From NCBI GenBank assembly GCA_963575745.1, contig CAUYUJ010016305.1, positions 395,001-459,000 of the forward strand: 64,000 bases of DNA, written 5' to 3'. Position 1 is the stretch's first letter. Every line of letters begins with the position of its first letter. Both the position numbers and the translations under genes were made by a program. The notes under the pieces are model-generated. The model saw nothing but the letters and a program-made list of their open reading frames with translations, searched no databases and was not told where the DNA came from. Positions 20,632-31,418 of this stretch are shown piece after piece. The stretch comes from Prorocentrum cordatum. Lineage: Eukaryota; Sar; Dinophyceae; Prorocentrales; Prorocentraceae.

Positions 20632-22250
20632 CTGCTGCCATGCTGATTTCCCAGCCCCATCCTCCCCGCGCTTCGCCCGCCCGCACGGCGGGCGGGCACG
20701 CGCGAAAAGACAGGCCTCTGCCGGGGGCAGACGTGATCCGCGGATGGGATCATAGCTGGATCTTCGCCCCGATAAGCCCCCCACCGGAGGCGCAAGAATA
20801 CGCCTCCGCCGGAGGCTGAAGCGGACCGCGGGCAGGCCCCCCGCGGGATCTTCGCCCCGAAACATCCTCGACGGGGGGCGACGTGGGCTGCGACGCAGCC
20901 GCCCGCGGGATCTTCGCCCTGGACTGTCCTCCACCAGAAGAAAAGGCTCCGCCCCGAAACGCCGTCGAGCGCTCCGCCGCCCGCCCCGCGGGTTACCATC
21001 GGCAAGGAAGCGGGGGCACCGTTTGCCCAAGTGGCCTGCCTGGAAGCACAAGCGGCGCGCATTGTGCCCCAGCAGCTCCGAGGGAACGCCCCCTGGGGCG
21101 AACTGACCTTCTGCGACTGCGGAGGCATTGCTTGCTCCTGAATCCGCGGCCCGCGGCGGAGTAGCTCGCCTGCTGCGGCCGCGCCAGAAGCCGACCCGCA
21201 ACGGACTGGTGCTTCGCGCTGCGCCGGGTGGTCCTCCTCGCAGCTCGACGCAGCCCGATGGCGATGCGCGATCATCTCGGGCGCCTTCGCCCGCGCCCTC
21301 GCCCGGCGGGCCCGCTGCTTCCCTGGCTTCTCGGCGCGACGCGAGCAGCGGGCAGCCTGTCTGCCGATGACGAGCATCCAGTAGGCCGTCGCTGCCGGGA
21401 ACCCTTCCTGCTGCGCAACCATCAGTCCCCACCGCGTGAACTTCTTTCCGTCGCGAGCCCTGTCGTTCCAGCGCTCGGCCGGGCCCTCCATGGCGAACGG
21501 CGGCGGTCGCGCCAGTTTGCCCGGGCGCGCCGCCCGGGGAAAATTCCCGATCCAACGGGGCCAGCGGTCGTTGCCCAGACTCTGGCCCACCGCGCGGTCG
21601 AACGCGAGCCGCTGATGATCCACTTCCAAGACTTCCTCGTCGTCCGCCACGACTTCCCCCGCCGCGCCGTCGCCGCCGCGCTCCCGGCGCGCCCGGCACG
21701 CGGGCCCCGACCTCCGACCTCGGGCCGAACTGACTATAGTGCCCCGCGCTCATGTCCTCCTTGCGCTCCTTGCGCTCCCGCCGGGCCGGCGCGCCACCGC
21801 GCGGCGTCTGCCTGGCCTTGGGCGGCAAGATCTGGCGACGAACTCTCCCTTTGCCGCTCCGCGCTCCGCGCGAGGCGATGTCTGACTGCGGCCCCGCGCC
21901 GCCGCCCGGCGGGGGCGACGCCCTCGAGTCGTCTCGGCCACCCATGGGGAGGGGACAGGCAGTCGGCGGCGCGCGCGCGCAGGCGCTCGCACGGGCCCCA
22001 GCGGCTGCGCGGCGCAAGCTGTCGCAGGAGGGGGAGGGGGCGAGGTGGGGCGGAGGGCCTCGTTGCTCCCCGTCACCTTTCGCCCTGCCTTGCCTGATGG
22101 CCTGGGCGCTCATTCCACGCGCGCGCGTTCAAGTCGTTCCCATGAGCTCCCGCGCCTTGTCGCTCAGACCCCCTTTCGTTAACCCGTCCGTATGATATTG
22201 CCCGCCGGCCAGTTGCCCCCCCCCCCCCCCCCCTGGTTTGCAGCTCTTTG
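20632..22250 (-). other. Extra 3' region of the LTR element, zinc-knuckle-like remnant
   Basis: Downstream of RNase H lie about 1.6 kb before the 3' LTR. Minus frames look coding-like (FAMEGPAERWNDRARDGKKF, then AQQEGFPAATAYWMLV). Near 21040 is LCFQAGHLGKRCPRF, which resembles a CCHC knuckle that has lost part of its first half. Three copies of GGATCTTCGCCC(C/T) near 20759, 20853 and 20910 show a short tandem duplication. It may be a third ORF, a duplicated gag-like segment or relic of a nested element. No family assignment was possible. Confidence 0.4.
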
Positions 22251-22254
22251 CGGG

Positions 22255-22960
22255 TCGCGCGACGCGTGGGATTCAGCGCGGCGAACCACGCAGCGTCGTG
22301 CCAATATTCGGGGATGTTACCTTCGATCTTCACGTGATCGCACAGGCTCCGACAGTCGGTGAACGGCGCAGGCGACATCTGTGCCTCGCCGCACCCCGCC
22401 ACCGACGCGTCGCCCCATCCGCGCAGGGCTTCGCGCAGAAGCGCCAACGCGTAGTGAGCCATGCCGCGGCCCACTAGGCGCGCCGCCGTCTCGGCGGAGA
22501 GTGTCGACGCAACCGCGCCATGGCTCGCTCGGCTGCGCCAGTCCAGGATGGATGTTGGCAGCTCTTCCTGCTCCATGCAGTCAGTCCAGCAGGTCGACAG
22601 CTGCCGCCGGCGCCCCGGCCCGTGACCTCGCGACGATCGAACCTCTTGAGGTTCTCGCCCTGCTCGAGGAATTCGCTGGCATTGCCGCGGGGCGAGGGGT
22701 CGTGCCAGCAGCCCACCCCCATATAGGGGCGATTATCAGGCAGGTGTCGCGGCTGGCCTTGCCCCTGCTAAATGCGCGCAGCTCCGCGGCGTCCACGTGG
22801 GCGGGCTCCTTCTGCATCCTCTGGAAGCGGTTTGTCTCGAAGGCCTTGCCCATCCCGCACTGTCCGGCCAGCCAGTGCAGGGGGCCCACCGCCGACTGAA
22901 ACTCTGCTCTGCCGAGGAGGGTGAGCGGCGTCGATCTCACCCTTCCCCGTCGGACCACAG
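22255..22960 (-). pseudogene. copia-type RNase H and connection domain
   Basis: Minus-strand frames at 22958-22581 and 22576-22300 join into a recognisable sequence: EFQSAVGPLHWLAGQCGM, the usual copia connection (a YRSxxGxLxWLAxxTRPD-like motif), then DWRSRASHGAVASTLSAETA and FTDCRSLCDHV, which match the RNase H core with its Glu (SAET) and Asp (TDC) positions. In family members this domain removes RNA from the RNA:DNA hybrid. A frame change separates the two halves and the downstream frame runs into Gly-rich sequence, so it is not functional as read. Confidence 0.75.
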
Positions 22961-23770
22961 TTGAGACCCCCCCAGGCGACCGTCGATAAACTCTGGCATG
23001 CTGACCTCAGGGCAGCCCCCGTTCACCTTGACCCGGCGGGTGGTGTAAAGGTCGCCGTTGGCTCGTCCTGGCACTACTGTCCACGACCCAAACGGGAACG
23101 TTCCCCTGCGCTTGGCCTCCTTGCCCCGCATTCCCGCGCGCCGTCGCGTGCGATCACGCAGTCGTCAACGTGGGCGATCAACGCACCGGCAAGACGGTCG
23201 CCCTGGTAGAGGCATAAGAATGGCGCGTCCAGCTGCAGCTGCCTCCAGCATTTTTTTCGACCAGGGCCTTGCGAAAAAGTGCTGAACCATGCTCGCGGGG
23301 CGTCCGGCAGCCCGCGTGGGCAGCTGGCCTGGCTCTAGCCCGGGCAGGCCGCCACTCGGCTGTCGCATGCGCAGCGCCCCCTGGCCCTGGCGCGGCCCCC
23401 CCTGGAGGAATGCGCTCGGGATGTCTCTGATCGACAACTGGGGGGGCCATCCGAACTTCGCGGACAACAACAAGATAACATGGATACCGGGCCGCTGTGC
23501 CGCGGGGGCGTCGGTCTTGACCGCCCCCCGACTTCGCGTCGGGATCGTGGCCCCGGCGCCGCGCAGAGCCGCGCTCTTGTCTTTTAGTTTCGCGTCGCTG
23601 CCGAAGATTCGCGGACGACCCGCCTTTCGCATCACCTCCTCCGATCCGTCCGGCCCCGGCACAGTCACGCGCTTTTTATTCTGCGGGCACGAGTTCCACT
23701 CCTTCCTGATCGCTGCGCGGAAGTCCCCATGATGCATGGGTGCGATTTCCCCCACTTCAGCTCTCATTAT
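22961..23770 (-). pseudogene. copia-type reverse transcriptase
   Basis: The minus frame from 23767 begins with the copia RT entry region (AAIRKEWNSCPQNKKRV), continues KTDAPAAQRPGIHVILLLSA and LSIRDIPSAFLQGGP, where motif A normally has Asp before the small-residue AAFL or SAFL, and after a frameshift reaches LCLYQGDRLAGALIAHVDDC. The HVDD box at 23161-23172 is the catalytic YVDD-type motif C. The enzyme copies the element RNA into DNA. At least one frameshift lies between motifs A and C (around 23300-23350). Confidence 0.8.
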
Positions 23771-25543
23771 TGGGTCTTGCGGCGCGCGGCCCAGCGCGGC
23801 GGGCCCCGCCCCTCTGGGATACGCCGACCGACATCGCTTTGTGCGCGGGTCGAGGACAGACCTGCTAGGGCCCGTCCACTCGCCTCATCGTCGCGGGTAC
23901 TTCCACTGCGGCGAGCGTCGGCTCGCGCATAGGCTTCTTCTCTCTCTTCTTCGAACAGCGCGAGCATGCAGTCGGCAGGAGGTCGGGGCACTTCCCTGAA
24001 ATTGATCATCTGCGCCCACCGAACCTGGCGTTCGGTGCAACGCCATGCCCCCCCGTGCTTCTCATAGGTGGTACGCAGCGGCCACTTCTACGAGGGGGGC
24101 CGCCCCTCGGGCGTCACCTGGGCCCAGGCGTCGCGCAGACTCCAGACGGGTAATTCCGTCTCTGTCAGGGCCCAACCTGAGCGTTAACGCATCGCGCCAA
24201 CTCCCGGGGGAGGCCCAAGGGCTGTCTGCCCCCCTGTGCGGCCCCAGCGGCGGCGTCGCCCACGTCGTCTTCGCCGTCGACCTCCGACGCCGCCGGAGCG
24301 CCCCCCTTCACAAAAGGGAGGGGGCCCTTCGTCGGGCCCCCCCCCCCTGGCGCCAAGCCGCCGGCCCGTTCTAGGATTCTGCAGGTCCTCGAACGCTTGT
24401 CGGGCCTCGTCGCTTGTCGGGCCCGTTCGCGGCTCGTCGCTTGTCGGGCCTCGTCGAGCGACCTGCGCAGCTCCCCGTCTTCTGCCAGATGTTCCCCCGC
24501 GGGGCAACGCGGCCGTTCGGGGGCTACCAAAAACGGCCCCCCGCGTTGCTGCGCCCGCGCGCTGTCGGTCTTCCGGCCGAACACTGCAGCAGGGCCACGC
24601 CGCTCTGGCCCGCTCACTCGGCGGCCCCTCCCTGCGCGGAAGGGCCTGAAGAAGAACGCCTGCTCTCCTTCGATCCAACCCTTGGGTTTGCCGCGGCTCC
24701 GCGCGGCCACTGCTCGCCGAACCAGCTCCTGGCTCCTTCTCCTGATGATGGACTGCTGGCAGTGCTCGCGGATCTTGAGCCGCTTGGCCAGCGGGCTGCC
24801 CTTCCCGGCGACGAAGGGGCGGGCGGTAGCTCGCCGCCTTGACTTCGCGCCGGCATTCGCCCGCCAACTTCGCCTTCTGCCCGACTAGAAGCAAAGACGG
24901 GCCGTGGCCGCGGCGGCCTGGGAAGCGACTCAGAGCGGAGGCCGCCCCCCAGGCAGAGGTCTTCATTTCGTCCAGGCCACTGTAGGCCCCACGCCGGATA
25001 TCCTTCTTCATTGCACCTCTTGCCTCCTGAATCTGTCGCCCCACCTTGCCCCCCCGCCAAGGAGCGCGCGCCGCGAACGGGTTTCAGGCGCTTCCGCCGC
25101 GCGCCGGGGCGCCCAGAAAGCTGCCGCCCACGGGCCCCCGCTCGTTTTCGGGCGCAAGCTGGTCGGGGGGGCCAGCCCGAGACAACCGCGGTCTGTCGCG
25201 CCACTCCCCCGGCTCATCACTGCTGCGCGTCTGCGCGAACCAGATCGCGCAGCGCCCCGCGGCCGCATTCCGCGCAAGCGCGAACCGCAGGCCTTCGCCA
25301 CTCGGATCGCTGACTTTGCACAGCTCCGCCTGGGCCACCTCGCCGAACGTCAGATCGCCCTCGCGCAGGCGGGCCGGGCGCGGAGGTCGCTCGCGCGGTC
25401 GGTCAGCGCAGCTCGAACACCGCGGCGCCCGGGCGTCAGCGATGGCCACCTCGGGCCCACCTGCTTTCGCCGCCGGGCGTGCCAAGTCGTCTGGACTGGC
25501 GCGGCCCGCGCTGATGCGCAGCCTCTCAGGTCCTGCCGGCTCT
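23771..25543 (-). other. Region between integrase-like part and RT, no domain recognised
   Basis: Minus frames are Arg/Gly/Ala-rich and broken. A short direct repeat gives RGPTSDEPRTGPTSDEARQ near 24410-24440. In family members this stretch links integrase to RT. Nothing more specific can be supported. Confidence 0.4.
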
Positions 25544-27400
25544 TCACCGCCTCTCACCATCGCGTCGGCGCTTTTTCACCGCCTCTCTTGCCATCGCGTC
25601 GGGGAACTGGAACGCGATGCCGCCCGGCGTGGCTGCTCCACTGTCTTCTTCCGCTGCGGCCGCAGGGTAACAGGCAGCCAGAGATCGGCCCATCCCTGGC
25701 CCGGCGCTGGCGCGCCCCGTCAAAGGGGCGCGCCTGCTTCGGCTGCTTCTCCCCGCCTTTGTTCCCCGTAGGAACTGCAATCCACGCGAGGTCCGGAGAG
25801 CCATCGGGCGCCGTCGCGCTTGAAACCAGCCGACAGGACCATCTCTGGTCTTGACGACGGCGCGCTCCGTCCAGACCTCGGCGGCGATTTTCGCGCAAGT
25901 GGTGGCCCGCCAACTCAGACTTCGGGCAGTGCTCCCGCTTCGCCGCCTTGGCGGGTCGCATGAACCGCCGCGCGCTGTTTCGACCGATGTTTTTTTTTCG
26001 GACGGTCCGTGGGCGGGCCATCGTTCCGGACCAAATCGCATCCTGCGTGTCATTCCTGGGTCTCGACCACCGAAGTCCCCGAATGCCCGCTGGTGCTCTC
26101 GGCTGGCTCGTCGTCTCCGCCGATCCGCGCTGCCCCCAGCCGACCGAAACCTCGTCAGCATCGAGCCTTCGCATGGGGTCTCGACCACCGCCAGCCCGGG
26201 CTTGACCTGCGTCAACATCGCCAGGGCTTCGGCCCGGATCTCTCCCCGACGGACGCGCCCGTCGCGCGCCGTATCCCGCGGCTCCAGGCACCGCCGACCT
26301 TTCTTCGATCCCGCGCGGCCGGCCTCGCTCGGGACACTGAAGAGCCCCGTGCTCCACCGCGCCCAGTCGAATGCCCCAACACGTGCTGTTGGGCCCGCTG
26401 ACCGACGCCGGTCCGGTGCACCCAGTCTCCGGCAACACCCGCAGCAAAAGCGACGTTCGCAAGCGGCGCATGGCACCTCGTCCTCGGCAGCCTGCCCCGC
26501 CAGGCGTCGGCTCCGGGGGGCGCGGCCCCCTTCCCGGCCCGAATGGCCCTCGTGGCGGCCAGCGCCGGTCGCGTCGCGCGACGCTCCGTCGCGGCGGCCC
26601 GCGACGCCGCTGGCCCCTCCCCAGAATCCCCTTCCACGATCTCTTCCGTCTCGATCGATCCCCGCGGACTCCGTCTGGAGGGTCCGGCTCCTCGGCCTCG
26701 GGCCCAGGGTCGGAGCCCACTCGGTCTCCGCCTGCGCGTCGCTCGCGTGCTGCCGTGCGTCTCGGATGAGATGTCCGCCCGCTCGCGCCAGCCAAATCTC
26801 CCCGGCCGCGGCCTCTTCCAGCAGCTTCGACAGCAACGTCTTCGCCAACCCCTTCGGCAGAATAGTCCGCGGGTCGTCGCCCGCAGTCTTCTCCTCGTGG
26901 GAAGCGCCCTTCTTTCCCTGAAACACGTGCCGCAAATGGCCAGCGGTCTCCACTTCCGCTCGATCCCAGCACCGTCGCAGCTCCTGCGTGGCCAGCGTCG
27001 CCAGCTCGGCCGCGCGCATCTGCCAGATGCTCCGAGGGCGGCCTTCCTCGGCCGGAGGGCCCCCACCTCCTTTTCCAGGAGCGCCGCCGGGAACTCCTGA
27101 AATGCCAGTTGCAGAGACAGCCAGCCCCCTTCGCGCTGCCCCGGCGCGACACTGCGCGACCGTCGGGCGCCATGTCGGCGCCCGCTCGCGCGCGAGCGCC
27201 CTTGCCGCCCACGATCTCACCAGCTCGCTGCCGCGGGGGTCCTGAGCCGAGAAGGCCGCGGTCGCCGCCGTCGCCGCGGCCTCGTCTCGCTCGCCCCCCG
27301 CAATCCCGTCTTGCTCGTCGTCGTTCGGCCGCCCGCCGTTGTGGGGGGCACGGCGCGCGCACTGTGGTGACGGGCCGCGCCCGTAGACAGCGATCTCGGC
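25544..27400 (-). pseudogene. Post-protease, integrase-region remnant
   Basis: The minus frame from 27676 stays open for about 700 codons to 25544, but its meaningful parts shift among frames. Visible pieces include ALAMLTQVKPGLAVVETPCE, then CAKIAAEVWTERAVVKTRDG. My recollection is that polyproteins of this kind in dinoflagellates carry a KPxLLVxxPPC-like segment and a Cys/His segment here; that is a weak resemblance. A clean integrase HHCC finger or DDE triad could not be identified. The position between protease and RT argues for integrase. Confidence 0.4.
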
Positions 27401-27409
27401 ACCGCCCAA

Positions 27410-27760
27410 GCATTGGCCCGCAGCTCCGCCAACCCCCGCGCCAGGCCCCGTCGGCCCGCCGTCGAAGGCAGACGTCGGCATGTGCCCCGAGCTCATCTCC
27501 TTGAGCGGCAATCGGCTCCTGCCGACAGCGCCCAGGGTGACCTCGCCCTCTTGGGCGCGGGCGCGCGCCTCCAGCTCCTTCAGGGCACCGCCCAAGATCA
27601 GCGGAGGCACATCCGCGCCCGCAAGGCCGAAACGGACCGCGAAGCCCTTGCCGCCCCATTCCATTGGCACCAGCACCGTCGCGCGGCCGTAAATCGCGCT
27701 GCCTGGACCGAACCGATAGGACTCGCGCTCTTCGCGACAGTGAGCTCATGCGCCCGCGTC
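27410..27760 (-). pseudogene. Retropepsin-like aspartic protease, C-terminal half
   Basis: Minus-strand reading gives FGPGSAIYGRATVLVPMEWG followed by GADVPPLILGGALKELEARA. This matches the second half of copia-type proteases: a FxFG turn, a strand ending in a Gly-Gly, then the conserved (V/I)PLLLSxxxLKxLG. The protease cuts Gag-Pol. The catalytic DTG/DSG should lie just upstream, at about 27850-27900, but frames are scrambled there and I could not locate it. Confidence 0.6.
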
Positions 27761-27879
27761 TTCTCGACGCGCGTCGACAGCCGCGCGCGCCGCGAGTCCC
27801 GCCGCGGACTTGGCGCGCGCCGCGCCCACCGCGATCGCAACCGCAGCTCGCCGCCGGTCTCGGCAATCAGCGCGCCCCG

Positions 27880-29560
27880 AAGGTCAGCGACCGCGTGCGC
27901 CTCCTCTGGCGTCGGCCCCGCCTCGCCGGCGGGCTGGCCTACTGCGGCGGCCGCCGGCCTTCCCCCGCCAGTCCTTGCCAGGGGCCATCGGGCATCCCGG
28001 GCAGCCCCTCAAATGGCCTGGCCGCCCGCGGCGCTTGCGCGGAAGAGTTTGCTCGGGCCTCTCGATTCGCTCGGCGTTCGCGCCGCCGCCGCCCGTCGCG
28101 CCGCCGCTGCGGAAGCCGCGCGCCCTCTCCGCCTCTGCGCGAGCCTTCTTCGCCTGAGTCACCATCGCCGCGTTGTCCGTCAGGAAGGCCGACAACTCAT
28201 CGAGAACGCTTCCGTGCTCGACCGCTTTCTCCGCTCCCGGATCGCCCTCGGAGTCCATCTCCTCGTCGTGCTCTGCGTCGTCGGGCCATTCGCCGTCGTC
28301 GTCAGCGGCTTCGCCCAGGTCGCACTCCTGGCCGCCGCGCGCCGCGTGCGCGGGGGGGCCCCCGCCGCGGCCGGCGGTCCGCCCTGGCCTTCGAAGGCCC
28401 CGGTTCAGGCGCCCTCGGCGCGCGCGCGCCGCCTCCACCGCCCGCGCTTGGCGGCAGAGTCGGCGTCTTTAGCGGCGTCGACGCGCGGGGCAGGCATGCT
28501 TTGGCGGAGGCCCGCAGCTATATGCCAGCTCGTTGCCGGCACCCGCGATGATCTGGCTTTCTTTGTCGCCCCCCACTCGCTGCAACTTATTCGAGAAGTA
28601 GTGGGCCTGTAGGTGCTTGTTGACAGGCTCGTCCATGGCCCCCTCCAACTCGCGGATCTACGTCTCGTGGCGCGTCTCGAAGTCCAGCGCCCCTCGCCGA
28701 CGATGCGCGCGGACTCCTCCGCGAACTCGCCCGCCAGCGCGCCGACCTTCAAGTCTCCCGCTGTTCGCGCTTGCTGCGCGGGTAGCGCGAGAGCACCTGG
28801 GCGCCGCCGGGTACCGCAAGGGCCTCGGGGTCGAGATTTTCCGTTTTCGCCCTGGCCCCCCCCTTGGCCTGGAGAGCAGCCGGCCGCCCCGACGCTGTGG
28901 CGGGATCGCGGTGTTCAGCTCGAAGGTCTTTACCCGGCGCTCGCAGGTGCGGAGTGGCACAAACTTCCCGCCCCACTCTGGGACATACTTCTCGTTTCCC
29001 CGGTCGCTAATATCGCCGTCTCCGGCGGCGCCGCCGACTGCTCGCCAGCCGCCCCAGCTCAAGCCTCCGACCGTTCGCTGGACGTCCGACCCCGACCCTG
29101 GTCAGCCCCGGTCCCCGCCGCCCACGCCCACCCGCGCCAAGCGGGCGTCGCGCTGGGCACCGGCCTGAGGGGGGCCCAGCGTCTCTGCTCCTCGGATCAG
29201 GGAATTCCCCACTCACGCCAAGGAAGTCCGTGAGTGCCCCAGTCACTCCACGAATCCCATCCGCCGTAGTCACGCTGCACCTCGGCCGCAGAGCCCCCCC
29301 GTGCCGCGGTTTCTTTTTCCCGGCACGCTCCGCGGCGGCCTCGTGCCGCGATCGGTCCGCGTTCCATCCTCGGCCGATCGGAATCGGTAATCCTCATCTG
29401 AGCCGCCGCCCCGGGGACTGCCCCCCGCGTCAGCGCGCGGTGCCAGGAATCGTGACGCTGCCGCCCACGCGTTCATGTCTCTCACTGAAAACAGAGTGTT
29501 GGTGTTCCACTGCGGTCGGCCTCGCTGAGGCTCTTCCGCCGCGACTCTCGCGACGGCACC
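27880..29560 (-). pseudogene. Gag-like coat protein of the copia-type element
   Basis: The best segment is 29000-28850: YVPEWGGKFVPLRTCERRVK, then IPPQRRGGRLL, followed in another frame by KTENLDPEALAVPGGAQVLS and ALAGEFAEESARIVGEG. WDGK-plus-YERRV is typical of gag in copia-like polyproteins of dinoflagellates, as far as I recall. An acidic segment (GEWPDDAEHDEEMDSEGD) precedes a GRPGHLRGCPGC remnant near 28020, where the first Cys pair of a CCHC knuckle is now Arg. At least three frame changes are needed to read it through. Confidence 0.6.
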
Positions 29561-29591
29561 TCGTGCCGTGGATTGGGCCCGCTCGACAATA

Positions 29592-29604
29592 GCTCCGCTA
29601 CCCA
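29592..29604 (-). other. Primer-binding site
   Basis: Immediately inside the 5' LTR the minus strand reads TGGGTAGCGGAGC. It starts with TGG, the complement of a tRNA CCA end, and resembles the initiator-Met-tRNA sites of copia elements (such as TGGTATCAGAGC), with one extra G. Confidence 0.55.
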
Positions 29605-29768
29605 TGCCGATGTGGGGAGCTTTTTCACAACAGGCGGTCGTGCCCCGCTGCGGGCAGGTCAAAAATGGCCAAGCCCTCCCTCCGCCCTGGCGTTCGGGAG
29701 GAGGGCTTGTGCGAGAAAGCGGCGTCGGGAGGGGAAGCTGGTGGATGTGACAGCAGTGATCTTCAACA
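29605..29768 (-). repeat. 5' LTR of the copia-type element
   Basis: 164 bp. On the minus strand it begins TGTTGAAGATCACTGCTG and ends CACATCGGCA, giving the usual TG...CA termini. Such short LTRs leave little room for U3 promoter elements; none was recognised. Confidence 0.78.
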
Positions 29769-29773
29769 ACAGC
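29769..29773. repeat. 5-bp target-site duplication, right
   Basis: ACAGC directly after the LTR, matching 20471-20475. Confidence 0.75.
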
Positions 29774-29894
29774 GATGAAATGTGTCATCCCTCGACGCTG
29801 TTCAATCCTGAATATCTGAGCGATATCCTAAACGTCCAGTACCGGAACCGATAGGGGCAGCGGTGCAGAGAGGTAAGAATAGAAAGAGGAGAGG

Positions 29895-29990
29895 ATTCAC
29901 ACAGAGGATGGTGGGGGGGAGATCGACCCCCAACTTGGATAGGATGGTTTGGATTCATATTTAGAACGAACGATGGGGCAGAATAGTTCC
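29895..29990 (+). repeat. Interspersed short repeat (family D), copy 3
   Basis: CAGAGGATGGTGGGGGGGAGAT, TTGGATAGGATGG and GAACGATGGGGCAGAATAGT line up with copies 1 and 2 but with more changes; the family C segment is absent here. Confidence 0.5.
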
Positions 29991-30354
29991 ACATCCCAGG
30001 ATATACCGATACACATGGCCTCGGGGTGGTGGTGGGTCCTGATTCGTTTCTGGGACGGACGCTACACGCCTTGCACTCTGTGCGGTACACTCAACGCGGG
30101 GCGGTTAACCGCCACACCGCCATCCAGGCCCAGACGACGGGCGGCGACGGAACGGCGACGGAACGGCGGAGTCAAATCGGTCAGGAGGGCGGCCGAACGG
30201 CCCAGCGGCCCCGCGAGAGCCCGACGAGGACCTACCACACGCCCGAAGACGACCCAAAAAAGACTCCTTAAGAGGCATTCGAAACGCAAGAAAGCAGTGA
30301 TCTCACATGTGTTTTTGTAAGATGTGGGGCATGCTCTGTTCTTCGGTCTGCCGG

Positions 30355-30560
30355 GTGTCCAGAACCGCCCCAGAGGCTAGAACATCGCCCCAAAACTACC
30401 AAAAGGGCTTCCAGCAAGCAGTCCAAGAGAGTCCTAAAGACGGCCTAACAAGGTAACATGGCCCAAAGATTGACCGAATGAGCCCCATGACGGCCCAAGA
30501 TGGCCCCACGACGCCCGCCGAAGAATTCCAAATCGTGACCCAGTCGTTCAAGGAGGTCTT
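30355..30560 (+). repeat. Degenerate CCAAGAGGCC-type short repeat, second locus
   Basis: Words GCCCCAGAGGC, CCAAGAGAGTCC, GCCCAAGATGGCCCC recur at 10-20 base intervals, as at 11385-11930. The region has no protein-like frame. Confidence 0.5.
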
Positions 30561-31139
30561 CGTTTCACTTCGACACCACACCCCAACTTCCGATGTTCTG
30601 ACTGTGGAGGGGAAGATTGAAGATGCAAGGTGGGGAGGAGGACGGAGGAGGAATATGTGCAGCAGGAGCGACAAACAGGTTGGGAGATGAAGGAGGAGGC
30701 ACAGGAGGTGGAGGACGGATGAAAGAGAAACAGAGCACGATGAGGAGGACTGATGAAAGAGAAACAAAGGCCGTGCCGTAGAACCCCCAGAACAGGGAGA
30801 CCCCAAGACCCCCTTCAAACTCTCAACCCCCCCTGACCCTCATCCTTCCTGATCCCTCCTTCCTTCACCCGCACTCTCCTGCGAATTCTTCTCTGTTTCT
30901 GAGAATACAGAATTCAATCGAAGCCCGTCCGCGAAAGCCCGAGCTCCTCCTCTTCCTCGTGCTCTTCCTCAACGTCCTCCTCCTCCTCTCCTCCTCCTCC
31001 TCCTCCTCCGCCTCTTCCTCCTTATTCTCGCTCCATTCCTCGCTCCCGCCTTTCACCTTCTCCCCCCCCTCCTTCCCCTGCCAACACCTCCCCCCCGCTC
31101 CCCCACCCACTCCCCGCCCAACTCTCCCCCCCCTCCCCG
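30561..31139. other. No gene; purine-rich then pyrimidine-rich tracts
   Basis: About 30600-30765 is AGGAGGA-rich. About 30945-31140 is CTCCTCC- and CCCC-rich, with Ser/Leu/Pro frames of no meaning. Confidence 0.6.
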
Positions 31140-31321
31140 CCCTCCGCGGCACAGGCCGCCCCCCACCCCGCCACCCCGCGCGTGGCGGCCGCTGCCCCCC
31201 GCGCCTCGCGCGTGCGGTGCAGCAGCGTCTGCAGCTCCACCCGGGAGCCCGAGCCGCAGGCCGGCGGCCACGGGGCGGCGCCCGCGCGGCACGGGGTGGC
31301 GGCGACCTCGGCCGAGAGGGG
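31140..31321 (-). other. Exon-like segment beside the MITE, unknown protein
   Basis: Directly downstream of the MITE on the minus strand, a frame with G or C in nearly all third positions reads SPLSAEVAATPCRAGAAPWP and later SRVELQTLLHRTREARGAA. Its composition differs sharply from the CT-rich DNA next to it. No start, stop or family was recognised. It may be an exon, with the element lying in the adjoining intron, or a GC-rich chance frame. Confidence 0.3.
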
Positions 31322-31402
31322 GGACACAGCAGGAGCTCGACCACAAGAAACCGGCCACAAGAAACCCAACCCTGAGACCCCAGGGACGTCCACTGACTCT
31401 GC

Positions 31403-31418
31403 TTTTTTGTTGTTTATT
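31403..31418 (-). other. A-rich 3' tail of the retrocopy
   Basis: On the minus strand AATAAACAACAAAAAA, immediately followed by the target duplication. It is read here as a decayed poly(A) tail. The AATAAA lies too close to the end to act as a normal signal, and dinoflagellates are not known to rely on it. Confidence 0.6.

Larger units (their letters stand above)
20476..29768 (-). mobile_element. Ty1/copia-type LTR retrotransposon, complete but decayed
   Basis: About 9.3 kb on the minus strand: 5' LTR (29768-29605), primer-binding site, gag (about 29.5-27.9 kb), aspartic protease (about 27.8-27.4 kb), a long post-protease region where integrase is expected, reverse transcriptase (about 23.8-23.0 kb), RNase H (about 23.0-22.25 kb), an extra 1.6-kb 3' region and the 3' LTR, between ACAGC duplications. 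The RT-RNase H order after the protease and integrase region is the copia order. Every domain is broken by frameshifts. The GC-rich DNA leaves very long frames open on the wrong strand (for example 25851-26921 and 27413-28612 plus), which are not genes. Confidence 0.82.

Noticed and set aside
25851-28612. Long plus-strand frames (356 and 399 codons) over the LTR element
   Set aside because: They are antisense to the gag, protease and integrase region. They are Arg/Pro/Ser-rich and caused by high GC; all recognisable domains are on the minus strand.
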